NCBI RefSeq assembly: GCF_041008525.1
Contig: NZ_JBFLUG010000007.1
Location: 1 to 64,000, forward strand
From: Parafrankia sp041008525
GTDB taxonomy: Bacteria > Actinomycetota > Actinomycetes > Frankiales > Frankiaceae
Length of the DNA: 64,000 bases
Reading direction: 5' to 3'
The notes below the pieces were generated by a model that worked only from the letters and a program-made list of their open reading frames with translations, had not been told where the DNA came from and did not search any database. This document shows positions 22,958-30,517 of this stretch, in pieces. The position numbers and the translations under genes are program-made. How positions within the stretch are numbered: position 1 is the stretch's first letter; each line of letters begins with the position of its first letter.

Positions 22958-23002
22958 CGGGGCAGCCTCGGCAGCTCGTGATCGGGTGTTACCCCGCCGA
23001 GG

Positions 23003-23458
23003 CTACCGGGTGGCGGTGCCGCTACCGCCCGCCCAGCCTCGCGAGCCGGTGCCCGGCGCGGCGGTGTCCGCATCGGGCGCACGGGCCGACCCGTGCGAGA
23101 GCGCGGGCCCGCCCGTCTCGCGTTCGTGCAGCACCTCGAAGGCGCCCGGGGCGTCCTGCGCCCAGCCCAGCAGCGGTGTCAGCTCGCACCGGACGTCGAA
23201 CCCGGACAGCGCCCGCCGCCAGGCCCCCGGGCCGGACCACTCCGTGACCAGCAGCCAGGCGGCCGGCTCGTCGACGGACCGACCGACCCGGCCCGACCGG
23301 AAGCCGCGCTGTGCGGCCAGCGCGGCCAGCACCCGCTCCCCGGCAGCCGCGAAGCCGGCCCGTTCCGGCTCGGGCACGTCGAACCGGAGGACAGCCACCA
23401 CCGGCGCGCCGGGTCCGCCGGCGGCCGCCGGCGGCCGGGCAGCCTCGTGCTCAGGCAC
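23003..23458 (-). CDS. Antibiotic biosynthesis monooxygenase-like domain protein
   Basis: A 151-residue protein with a dimeric alpha/beta-barrel (ABM) type domain: PVVAVLRFDVPEPERAGF, AAGERVLAALAAQRGFRSG and AWLLVTEWSGPGAWRRALSGF, i.e. the strand-helix-helix-strand pattern with the late W. The tail is Gly/Ala-rich. I place the start at the GTG at 23458, which overlaps the uppS stop by eight bases. The enzymatic role is unknown; many such proteins have no redox cofactor. Confidence 0.68.
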   Translation of the reverse strand: MPEHEAARPPAAAGGPGAPVVAVLRFDVPEPERAGFAAAGERVLAALAAQRGFRSGRVGRSVDEPAAWLLVTEWSGPGAWRRALSGFDVRCELTPLLGWAQDAPGAFEVLHERETGGPALSHGSARAPDADTAAPGTGSRGWAGGSGTATR

Positions 23459-24257
23459 GGTGGGCGACGATGCCGCCGTAACGGCGGTCCCGGCGGGCGT
23501 ACTCCTCGCAGGCCAGCCACAGGTCGCGGCGGTCGAAATCAGGCCACAGGGTGGGCACGAACGAGAACTCCGCATAGGCCGCCTGCCAGAGCAGGAAGTT
23601 GCTCAGCCGCTGCTCTCCCGAGGTCCGGATCAACAGGTCGACGTCCGGCATGTCGGGCTCGTCGAGGTAGCGCGCGATGGTCTCCTCGTTGATGCGCTCC
23701 GGGCGCAGCAGGCCGGCACGCACGTCGCGGGCGATCGCCGCGGCGGCGTCCGCGAGTTCCGCGCGCCCCCCGTAGTTCACGCACATCACCAGCGTGAGCC
23801 GGTCGTTGTCCCGGGTCCGCTCCTCCGCCGACTCCAGCCGCCGGATGACATTCCCCCACAGCCGCGGCCGCCGGCCGGCCCAGCGCACCCGTACTCCGAG
23901 CGAGTGCATGTCCTCGATACGCCGCCCGAACACACCGTCGGTGAAGCGCATCAGAAACGCGACCTCGTCCGGTGAGCGCTTCCAGTTCTCCGTCGAGAAG
24001 GCGTACACCGACAGCCAGCGGACACCCATCTCGATGGCGCCCTCGACGCAGTCGAACAGGGCGTCCTCACCGGCCTCGTGGCCCTTGGTACGCGGCAGAC
24101 CGCGCAGCTTCGCCCAGCGCCCGTTCCCGTCCATGACGATCCCGACATGGCGTGGGACGAGGGCCGGCGGCAACGCCGGCGGCAGCGCTCCGGACGGGTG
24201 GGGACGCGGATCGCGGTACCGCCTGCCCACCTCTTCACGCAGGCTCACAGCCGACAT
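23451..24257 (-). CDS. uppS: Isoprenyl (polyprenyl) diphosphate synthase, cis type
   Basis: Adds isopentenyl units in cis to build the polyprenyl carrier used for cell-wall synthesis. The 268-residue product shows the catalytic and pyrophosphate-binding HVGIVMDGNGRWA, the substrate motif STENWKRSPDEV, and DLLIRTSGEQRLSNFLLWQ with the EL/EF-type end. The ATG at 24257 has GAGAGG immediately adjacent; the GTG at 24248 has the same element at a better distance and may be the real start. It overlaps the ABM-domain gene downstream. Confidence 0.93.
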   Translation of the reverse strand: MSAVSLREEVGRRYRDPRPHPSGALPPALPPALVPRHVGIVMDGNGRWAKLRGLPRTKGHEAGEDALFDCVEGAIEMGVRWLSVYAFSTENWKRSPDEVAFLMRFTDGVFGRRIEDMHSLGVRVRWAGRRPRLWGNVIRRLESAEERTRDNDRLTLVMCVNYGGRAELADAAAAIARDVRAGLLRPERINEETIARYLDEPDMPDVDLLIRTSGEQRLSNFLLWQAAYAEFSFVPTLWPDFDRRDLWLACEEYARRDRRYGGIVAHRA

Positions 24258-24437
24258 CCTCTCGTCCGGGCCGGCGGTTCACCGACCGACCCCCGCCAGC
24301 CCGGGGACACCCGGACCACCGGTCTCGCAGCACACATCCCGTCCCGCTCCTCACCCGGTCCCCTCGCCCGCCACGCACCCCCGTGCCCGACCCGGGACAC
24401 CGCCTCCGCGCCCTCCGGCCACACATGCCCGTGACCC

Positions 24438-25169
24438 TCACGTCCGTTCAAGATGCGGCAGGGCTCGCAGCGCACGTTCGAGGTGCCACTGAAGGTAGGC
24501 GGCCACGACCCCCCCGGCCTCCCCGCGGGTACGGACGTCCGTCGCCTCCGCGCCGTCCCAGTCGCCGTGAAGAAGGTCGGCCAGCAGCCGCACCGCGGCC
24601 GGAGACGTCGACGCCGCACCGCGCGGTCGACATTCCGGGCACACTACGCCGCCGCCCGGAACGGACAGCGAGTGGTGCGGTCCGGGCTCGCCACAGAGCG
24701 CGCATTCATCGAGGGCCATTCCGTATCCGGAAACCGTGAGTGAGCGCAGCAGGAACGCGTCCAGGACCAGGGACGGCGACCGCTCACCGGACGCAAGCGT
24801 ACGCAGGCCACCGACGAGCAGCAGAAACAGCCTGAAGGCGGGCTGACGTTCCTCGCTGGTCAGCCGCTCCGCGGTCTCGAGCATCACCGCCGCCGCCGTG
24901 TACCGCGCGTACTCCTGGGCGATCGTCGCACCGTACGGAGCGAGGATGTCGGCCTGGGTGACCGTGTCCAGCGAGCGGCCCTCGTGCAGCTGCAGGTCGA
25001 CATAGGTACCCGGCTCCAGCCGCGCGCCGAAACGCGAGGACGTCTTCCGGACCCCCTTGGCCACCGCCCGGACCCGGCCGTTACGCCGGGTGAGCACGGT
25101 CACGATGCGGTCCGCCTCGGCGAAGGGCGCCGCCCGCAGGACGACGCCCTCATCGCGATACACCGGCAC
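24438..25169 (-). CDS. recO: DNA repair protein RecO
   Basis: Helps RecR load RecA on gapped DNA (RecFOR pathway). The 243-residue product begins MPVYRDEGVVLRAAPFAEADRIV, has an OB-fold N-terminus (RNGRVRAVAKGVRK) and a four-cysteine zinc site (CALCGEPG ... CPEC), the usual layout. The first GTG at 25169 matches the family N-terminus; a second GTG two codons later is an alternative. The region upstream on the same strand is era, separated by 76 bases. Confidence 0.92.
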   Translation of the reverse strand: MPVYRDEGVVLRAAPFAEADRIVTVLTRRNGRVRAVAKGVRKTSSRFGARLEPGTYVDLQLHEGRSLDTVTQADILAPYGATIAQEYARYTAAAVMLETAERLTSEERQPAFRLFLLLVGGLRTLASGERSPSLVLDAFLLRSLTVSGYGMALDECALCGEPGPHHSLSVPGGGVVCPECRPRGAASTSPAAVRLLADLLHGDWDGAEATDVRTRGEAGGVVAAYLQWHLERALRALPHLERT

Positions 25170-25245
25170 GTTCCCATGGTTACATGCCTGCCCTGACGGC
25201 CTGGCGGGCCGCCTTCCGTCGCCGGTGCGCGGCGCGCCGACGCCT

Positions 25246-26163
25246 TTAGAAACCCAGCCGGCGGAGCTGCTTCGGGTCCCGCTGCCAGTCCTTGGCCACC
25301 TTGACGTGGAGGTCGAGGTAGATGGGCGTGCCCAGCAGCGCCTCGATCTGGGTGCGGGCCCGGGTGCCGACGTCGCGCAGCCGGGACCCGCCGGCGCCGA
25401 TGATGATCGCCTTCTGGCTGGGCCGCTCGACGAAGACGTTGACATGGACGTCGAGCAGCGGCCGGTCCGCCGGGCGGTCCTCCCGCGGGATCATCTCCTC
25501 GACCACGACGGCCAGCGAGTGCGGCAGCTCGTCCCGCACGCCCTCCAGCGCCGCCTCGCGGACCAGCTCGGCGACCATGACCTGCTCCGGCTCGTCGGTC
25601 AGCTCGCCCTCCGGGTAGAGCCGGGGGCCCTCCGGCAGCCGGGCGACGAGGACGTCGGCGAGCGTGCCGACCTGGAACGACGACACCGCGCTCACCGGCA
25701 CGATCTCGGCGAAGTCCCCGAGCCCGGTGACCTCGAGCAGCCGGGCACCCACCCGGTCCGGGTCGCCGACCTTGTCGACCTTGGTGAGGATCGCGACCAC
25801 CGGGGTGCGCCGGGCCAGCCGGCCCAGCTCCTCCGCGATGAAACGGTCCCCGCGCCCGAGCGGCTCGTCCGCGGGCATGCAGAAACCGATCACGTCGACC
25901 TCGGACAGCGTCGCGCGGACGACGTCGTTGAGCCGCTGCCCGAGCAGTGTGCGCGGGCGGTGCAGACCCGGGGTGTCGACCAGGATGAGCTGGGCGTCCG
26001 GCCGGTGGATGATGCCGCGGATGGCGTGCCGGGTCGTCTGGGGACGTCCCGAGGTGATCGCCACCTTCGTTCCCACCAGGGCGTTCGTCAGCGTGGACTT
26101 GCCCGCGTTGGGTCGCCCGACGAGGCAGGCGAAGCCTGAGCGGAAGTCGGTCGCCAGGTCCAC
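25246..26163 (-). CDS. era: Ribosome-assembly GTPase Era
   Basis: Binds 16S rRNA precursor and couples GTP hydrolysis to 30S maturation. The 305-residue product has G1 (GRPNAGKST), G2 (SGRPQTTRH), G3 (DTPGLH), G4 (TKVDKVGD) and a C-terminal KH domain with VFVERPSQKAIIIGAGGSRL. The GTG start at 26163 shares a base with the TAG stop of the upstream deaminase-like gene, so the two are coupled. Confidence 0.96.
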   Translation of the reverse strand: MDLATDFRSGFACLVGRPNAGKSTLTNALVGTKVAITSGRPQTTRHAIRGIIHRPDAQLILVDTPGLHRPRTLLGQRLNDVVRATLSEVDVIGFCMPADEPLGRGDRFIAEELGRLARRTPVVAILTKVDKVGDPDRVGARLLEVTGLGDFAEIVPVSAVSSFQVGTLADVLVARLPEGPRLYPEGELTDEPEQVMVAELVREAALEGVRDELPHSLAVVVEEMIPREDRPADRPLLDVHVNVFVERPSQKAIIIGAGGSRLRDVGTRARTQIEALLGTPIYLDLHVKVAKDWQRDPKQLRRLGF

Positions 26164-26555
26164 TAGCTCGACACCCGGTCGCGCGCGACGCCGTCCGGGC
26201 CGGCGAGGAACACGGGCACACCCGCGCCGAACTCGGCGAGCACCGCCAGGTCGTCGGCACCGATCTCGGCGGAGTCGGTCACCACCGCGACGGCCTCGAA
26301 GCGCCGGGCGCCGCTGGACGCCGCCGCCACCACCGCGGCCCGCAGTGCCGACGTCGCGAGCTCGGGCCGGGTGTGCGCGACGGTGGCGGCGGCGTAGGTC
26401 CGGCCGTCGGTGTCGCGCACCGCGGCGCCTTCCGCACGCTGCCCGGCCGGTGTGTAGGCGCGCAGCCGGGCGGCGCGGGCCAGCACCACCAGCTTGGTGT
26501 CCTCCGCCTCCAGGACCAGCCCGGCCGGGCTGGGAGGGGGGGTCGACGACGTCAC
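26163..26555 (-). CDS. Cytidine deaminase-like protein lacking catalytic residues
   Basis: A 130-residue protein at the position where actinobacterial genomes place a gene annotated as cytidine deaminase between the CBS transporter-like gene and era. The fold hints (LRAYTPAGQRAEGAAVRDTDGRTYAAATV, SGARRFEAVAVVTDS) fit the deaminase core, but I see neither the HAE/CAE zinc-binding motif nor PCxxC, so deaminase activity is unlikely. It starts at GTG 26555, five bases after GAGAGGTGAC, four bases from the upstream stop. The role is unknown. Confidence 0.75.
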   Translation of the reverse strand: MTSSTPPPSPAGLVLEAEDTKLVVLARAARLRAYTPAGQRAEGAAVRDTDGRTYAAATVAHTRPELATSALRAAVVAAASSGARRFEAVAVVTDSAEIGADDLAVLAEFGAGVPVFLAGPDGVARDRVSS

Positions 26556-26559
26556 GATG

Positions 26560-27948
26560 TCACCTCTCTGCTTGGGGATCCCGGGCGGTGGCGCCGGGTT
26601 TCTCGCCCGCGCCGGCCGGTTCCCCGGTACTGCCGGTGGCCGGCCGACCCGCGCCGTCCTCGCTGCCGTCCTGGCCGCGGGTGGAGGGGGAAAGCCGCTG
26701 GACCACGACGGTGCCGATCTGGTTGCGCCGACCGGCGGCCCGCTCGGCGGACAGCCGCAGCCCGGCGATGTCGGCGGTGGCGCCGGGGATGGGCACCCGG
26801 CCGAGCACGGTCGCGAGCAGGCCGCCGACCGTCTCGACGTCATGGGCCTCGGGCACCTCGTCGACGCCGAACAGCTCGGCGAGATCGTCGACGTCGAGGC
26901 GGGCCGTGACCCGGGCGGTGTCCTGGTCGAGCCACTCGACCGGCGGCGCGGCGCTGTCGTACTCGTCGGTGATCTCACCGACGATCTCCTCGAGGATGTC
27001 CTCGATGGTCACCAGACCCGCGGTGCCGCCGTACTCGTCGATGACGACCGCCATGTGGGTGCGGGAGGCCTGCATCTCGCGCAGCAGGTCGTCGGCGGGC
27101 TTGCTCTCCGGGACGAGGACCGGCGCCCTCATGATCTGCGCGACCCGGCTGTCCTGGGGGCCCTCGCGCTCCCAGCCGACCATGTCCTTGAGGAAGGCGA
27201 TCCCGACGACGTCGTCCACGTTCTCGCCGATCACCGGGATGCGGGAGAAGCCGCTACGCAGGGCGAGGGAGATCGCCTGTTGCACCGTCTTGTCGGACTC
27301 GATGAAGACCATGTCGGGGCGCGGCACCATGACCTCGCGGACGAGGGTGTCGCCCAGCTCGAACACCGACGCGATCATGTCGCGCTCCGCCGGCTCGATG
27401 ACGTCGTTCTCCTCGGCGAGGTCGACGAGGTCCCGCAGCTCCGCCTCGGAGGCGAACGGGCCGTCGCGGTAGCCCGGGCCCGGCGTCACGGCGTTGCCGA
27501 ACGCGATGAGCAGGCGCGGCAGCGGCCCGAAGATCTTCGCCAACCGAATGGTGAGCCCCGCGGTCGCCAGTGACACCGCCGGGGCGTGCTGCCGGCCGAG
27601 GGTCCGGAACATCACCCCGACCAGGATGTAGGCGACGAGGGTGGACACCAGTGCGCCGAGCCCGACGGCGGCGAAACCCGCCCCGTAGGCGTGCACGGCC
27701 AGCACGGTGATGCACGCGGCAGCCGCCATCTCGCCGACGATCCGCAGCAACAGCAGCAGGGCGAGGAAGCGCCCGGGGTCGGCGACGACCCGGGCGAGGT
27801 TCGCGGCACCCGCCTTGCCAGCCCGGGCGAACTCGTCGACGCTGACCCGGGAGACCCGGGTCAGGGCCGCGTCGACCGCACCGAGCCCCGCTGCGGCGAG
27901 CGCGGCGGCGGCGGCGATGAGGACGAGCAGGAGATCACCGGTTGCCAT
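26560..27948 (-). CDS. CNNM/HlyC-type transporter-like protein with CBS domains
   Basis: A 462-residue membrane protein of the hemolysin-C/CorC group: an N-terminal DUF21 (CNNM) region with four membrane helices (about 5-150), two CBS domains (REVMVPRPDMVFIESDKTV ... GFSRIPVIGENVDDVVGI, then DEYGGTAGLVTIEDILEEIVGEI), and a C-terminal CorC/HlyC domain (VTARLDVDDLAELFGV, GGLLATVLGRVP). Family members are implicated in magnesium or cobalt homeostasis. The tail after 425 is disordered. It lies 15 bases after ybeY. Confidence 0.9.
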   Translation of the reverse strand: MATGDLLLVLIAAAAALAAAGLGAVDAALTRVSRVSVDEFARAGKAGAANLARVVADPGRFLALLLLLRIVGEMAAAACITVLAVHAYGAGFAAVGLGALVSTLVAYILVGVMFRTLGRQHAPAVSLATAGLTIRLAKIFGPLPRLLIAFGNAVTPGPGYRDGPFASEAELRDLVDLAEENDVIEPAERDMIASVFELGDTLVREVMVPRPDMVFIESDKTVQQAISLALRSGFSRIPVIGENVDDVVGIAFLKDMVGWEREGPQDSRVAQIMRAPVLVPESKPADDLLREMQASRTHMAVVIDEYGGTAGLVTIEDILEEIVGEITDEYDSAAPPVEWLDQDTARVTARLDVDDLAELFGVDEVPEAHDVETVGGLLATVLGRVPIPGATADIAGLRLSAERAAGRRNQIGTVVVQRLSPSTRGQDGSEDGAGRPATGSTGEPAGAGEKPGATARDPQAER

Positions 27949-27963
27949 GACGGACCGGGCCCC

Positions 27964-28443
27964 TCAGGAGGTGGCGGCGCCGGCCGCGGTGTCCCAGGAG
28001 GCCAGCAGGCTGTTCTGGAGCTTCCACATCTCCCGTTCCTCCTCCGGCTCGGCGTGGTCGTAGCCGAGCAGGTGCAGGATGCCGTGCGTGCACAGGACAT
28101 GCAGCTCGCGCTCCATGTCGTGACCGGCCCCCGCGGCCTGCCGGCGGGCCACCTCCGGACACAGGACGACGTCGCCGAGCAGGGTGGTCGGGTCCTCCTC
28201 CACCGACTCCGACCAGGACGGCTCGAACGCCTCGTCCTGGGGGAAGGCCAGCACGTCCGTCGGCCCCTCCTCCCCCATGTACCGGACATGCAGGTCGGTC
28301 ATCGCGTCGATCTCGACGAGCATCACCGACAGCTCCGCCAGCGGGTTGACCTTCATCGTGTCGAGGACGAACCTGGCGAGCGCGGCCAGCCTGACCTCGT
28401 CGAAGTCCGTCACGCCCGACTCGTTGGCGACGAAGACCGCCAT
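27964..28443 (-). CDS. ybeY: Endoribonuclease YbeY
   Basis: Metal-dependent RNase in 16S rRNA 3' maturation and ribosome quality control. The 159-residue product has the defining zinc-binding HGILHLLGYDH, preceded by the conserved LGDVVLCPEVA and TDVLAFPQDE motifs. An Asp/Glu-rich stretch (EPSWSESVEEDP) interrupts the middle. It sits between phoH and the CBS-domain gene on the minus strand, the order seen in most actinobacteria. Confidence 0.96.
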   Translation of the reverse strand: MAVFVANESGVTDFDEVRLAALARFVLDTMKVNPLAELSVMLVEIDAMTDLHVRYMGEEGPTDVLAFPQDEAFEPSWSESVEEDPTTLLGDVVLCPEVARRQAAGAGHDMERELHVLCTHGILHLLGYDHAEPEEEREMWKLQNSLLASWDTAAGAATS

Positions 28444-28465
28444 CAGACGTCCTCTCCCGCGGCGC

Positions 28466-29500
28466 TCACCGGCGCTCCCGGCGGGTCGCCCGGGCCGGCC
28501 GGGTCTCGGTGGGGGTCGGGCTCGCGGCGTCCCAGCGCGCGTAGGCGTCGACGATGTCGCTCACCAGCCGATGACGAACGACGTCCGTGCTGGTCAGCGC
28601 CGCGAAGTGCACGTCGCCCACGCCGTCGAGGATCTCGCGGACCACCCGCAGCCCGCTGTGCGTGCCGGAGGGCAGGTCGACCTGCGTGATGTCACCCGTG
28701 ACGACGATCTTCGAGCCGAAGCCGAGCCTGGTCAGGAACATCTTCATCTGTTCCGGCGAGGTGTTCTGCGCCTCGTCGAGAATGATGAACGCGTCGTTGA
28801 GCGTGCGGCCGCGCATGTAGGCCAGCGGTGCGACCTCGATCGTCCCGCTCTGCATGAGGCGCGGGATGGAATCCGGGTCGATCATGTCGTGCAGCGCGTC
28901 GTAGAGCGGACGCAGGTAAGGGTCGATCTTCTCGAACAGCGTGCCGGGCAGGAAGCCGAGGCGCTCGCCGGCCTCCACCGCCGGCCGGGTGAGGATGATC
29001 CTGGTGACCTTCTTCGACTGCAGCGCCTGGACGGCCTTGGCCATCGCCAGATAGGTCTTGCCGGTGCCCGCCGGACCGATCCCGAACACGATGGTGTGCT
29101 GGTCGATCGCGTCGACGTAGCGCTTCTGGTTCAGCGTCTTCGGCCGGATCGTCCGGCCACGGTTGGACACGATGTTGAGGGTGAGCACCTCGGCGGGCCG
29201 CTCCCCCTCGCCGCTGCGCAGCATTGCCACCGAGTGGTCGACATGCTGCGGGCTCAGCTCGGTTCCGGCGTCCAGCAGCGCGACGAGCTCGGAGAACAAC
29301 CTGGCGGCAAGCGCGTTCTCCGCCGGATCACCGGTGATCGTGATCTCGTTGCCCCGCACGTGGATGTCGGACGAGAAGGCCTTCTCGATCACGCGCAGCA
29401 GCTGGTCCTGATGGCCGAGCAGGCTCACCATGCTGTGCGGGCCGGGGACGACGATACGCGTGGTGACCCGGGAGTCGGGGGGGGGTTCGGATTCGGGCAT
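28466..29500 (-). CDS. phoH: PhoH-family ATPase
   Basis: Phosphate-starvation-type P-loop ATPase, thought to act in RNA metabolism with YbeY. The product has Walker A (FGIGPAGTGKTYLA), ILTRPAVEAGERLGFLPG, the Walker B-like FIILDEAQNTSPEQ and the sensor region VVTGDITQVDLP. I place the start at the ATG at 29500 (MPESEPPPDS, 344 residues). Upstream in-frame codons to 29587 include a GTG but no clear ribosome binding site exists for either. Codons 6-8 are a run of nine Cs (29477-29485), a tract prone to frameshifting. Confidence 0.92.
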   Translation of the reverse strand: MPESEPPPDSRVTTRIVVPGPHSMVSLLGHQDQLLRVIEKAFSSDIHVRGNEITITGDPAENALAARLFSELVALLDAGTELSPQHVDHSVAMLRSGEGERPAEVLTLNIVSNRGRTIRPKTLNQKRYVDAIDQHTIVFGIGPAGTGKTYLAMAKAVQALQSKKVTRIILTRPAVEAGERLGFLPGTLFEKIDPYLRPLYDALHDMIDPDSIPRLMQSGTIEVAPLAYMRGRTLNDAFIILDEAQNTSPEQMKMFLTRLGFGSKIVVTGDITQVDLPSGTHSGLRVVREILDGVGDVHFAALTSTDVVRHRLVSDIVDAYARWDAASPTPTETRPARATRRERR

Positions 29501-29607
29501 GTGTACGGCCGCGCGGGCCGGCGTACCTCTCACTTCAGGACTGGGACGAAGGTCGCCCTCAGACGACGGCGGAAACCACAGGCGCACTACACCGTGGTGC
29601 TCACGAC

Positions 29608-29671
29608 GTCATGGTGCTGCTGGGTCATCGTGCTGCTGGGTCATGGTGCTGCCGAGTCATAGTGCTGCTGG
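29608..29671. repeat. 16-bp imperfect tandem repeat upstream of phoH
   Basis: Four units like GTCATGGTGCTGCTGG (29608-29623, 29624-29639, 29640-29655, 29656-29671) differing at one to three bases, followed by two degenerate relatives to about 29710. It lies in the 222-base gap between rsmE and phoH and is not inside a recognised gene. The 16-base period is the same as the array at 8485. Confidence 0.85.
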
Positions 29672-29722
29672 CGCAGGTCATGATCGTGACGCTGGTCATG
29701 ACCGTGCTGGTGACAACCCAGT

Positions 29723-30517
29723 CTATCCGGCCAGGCGGCCGATGTCGGCGAGTACCAGGGCGGCCGCCACGACACCCGCGGTGGACGTCCGCAGCACTGT
29801 CGGGCCGAACCGGCCGGCGATGGCGCCGGCGGCCGTGAACGCGGCGAGCTCGTCGTCCGCCACCCCGCCCTCCGGCCCGACGACCAGCAGGATCTCCCGC
29901 GGCTCGCCCGCGCGCCCCTGCTCCCACGCGCCTTCCTGCTCCCACGCGCCTTCCTGCTCGCGCACTGGCACAGCGAGGCCGGCCAACGGCGTCGACGCCG
30001 TCTCATGCAGGACGACGGCGAGCGCGGAGCGCCGGGCACGCTCGGCGAGCTGCCGGGTCGTCACGAGCCCGCCGACCTCCGGCCAGCTGAGCCGGCGGGA
30101 CTGCTTCGCGGCCTCCCGCGCCGTGCGGCTCCACCGGGCCCGCGAACGTTCACCGCGCTCGCCGTCCCAGCGGACCACGCATCGGGACGCCGCCCAGGGC
30201 ACGATCTCGTCGACGCCGACCTCGGTCATCATCTCGACCGCGAGCTCGCCGCGGTCGCCCTTGGCGAGCGCCTGCGCCACGACCAGCCGCGGCGACGGGA
30301 TACCGATCGACCTGCGGCGCAGGACGACGCATTCCAGCTCGTCGCGGCCGGCCGACCGGACCTCGCACTCCAGCGCCGTACCAGCGCCGTCGGTCACGTC
30401 CAGGCGCTCACCGGCCCGCAGCCGCCGCACGGTGGCCGCATGCCGGCCCTCCGGGCCGCCGAGCACGAAGACCTCGGCCGGCGGCAAGGGATCCAGGTGG
30501 AAGACCGGCGCGGTCAG
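29723..30517 (-). CDS. rsmE: 16S rRNA m3U1498 methyltransferase, CTG start
   Basis: Methylates N3 of U1498 in 16S rRNA. The 264-residue SPOUT-fold product has VFHLDPLPPAEVFVLGGPEGRHA at its N-terminus, RRSIGIPSPRLVVAQALAKGDRGE, VGPEGGVADDE and LRTSTAGVVAAA, the knotted SAM site. The reading frame has no ATG or GTG before residue LPPAEV. The codon at 30515-30517 is CTG, overlaps the dnaJ TGA as CTGA, and would give MTAPVFHL, the expected type of family N-terminus; an in-frame TTG is a weaker alternative. An 18-base repeat (29921-29956) inserts GAWEQEGAWEQ in the middle. Confidence 0.9.
   Translation of the reverse strand: MTAPVFHLDPLPPAEVFVLGGPEGRHAATVRRLRAGERLDVTDGAGTALECEVRSAGRDELECVVLRRRSIGIPSPRLVVAQALAKGDRGELAVEMMTEVGVDEIVPWAASRCVVRWDGERGERSRARWSRTAREAAKQSRRLSWPEVGGLVTTRQLAERARRSALAVVLHETASTPLAGLAVPVREQEGAWEQEGAWEQGRAGEPREILLVVGPEGGVADDELAAFTAAGAIAGRFGPTVLRTSTAGVVAAALVLADIGRLAG
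29921..29956. repeat. 18-bp tandem duplication within rsmE
   Basis: Two adjacent identical units CTCCCACGCGCCTTCCTG (29921-29938 and 29939-29956), in frame in rsmE and encoding the repeated QEGAWE, which falls in a likely loop between the N-terminal PUA-like and catalytic domains. Confidence 0.85.

Noticed and set aside
24438..25445. A longer RecO starting at 25445
   Set aside because: The extra 92 residues fall in era on the same strand and are low-complexity; the RecO fold begins with MPVYRDEGVVLR at 25169.
29600..29722. Small coding ORFs in the rsmE-phoH gap
   Set aside because: Open frames there are produced by the 16-base repeats; no ribosome-binding site or conserved composition.
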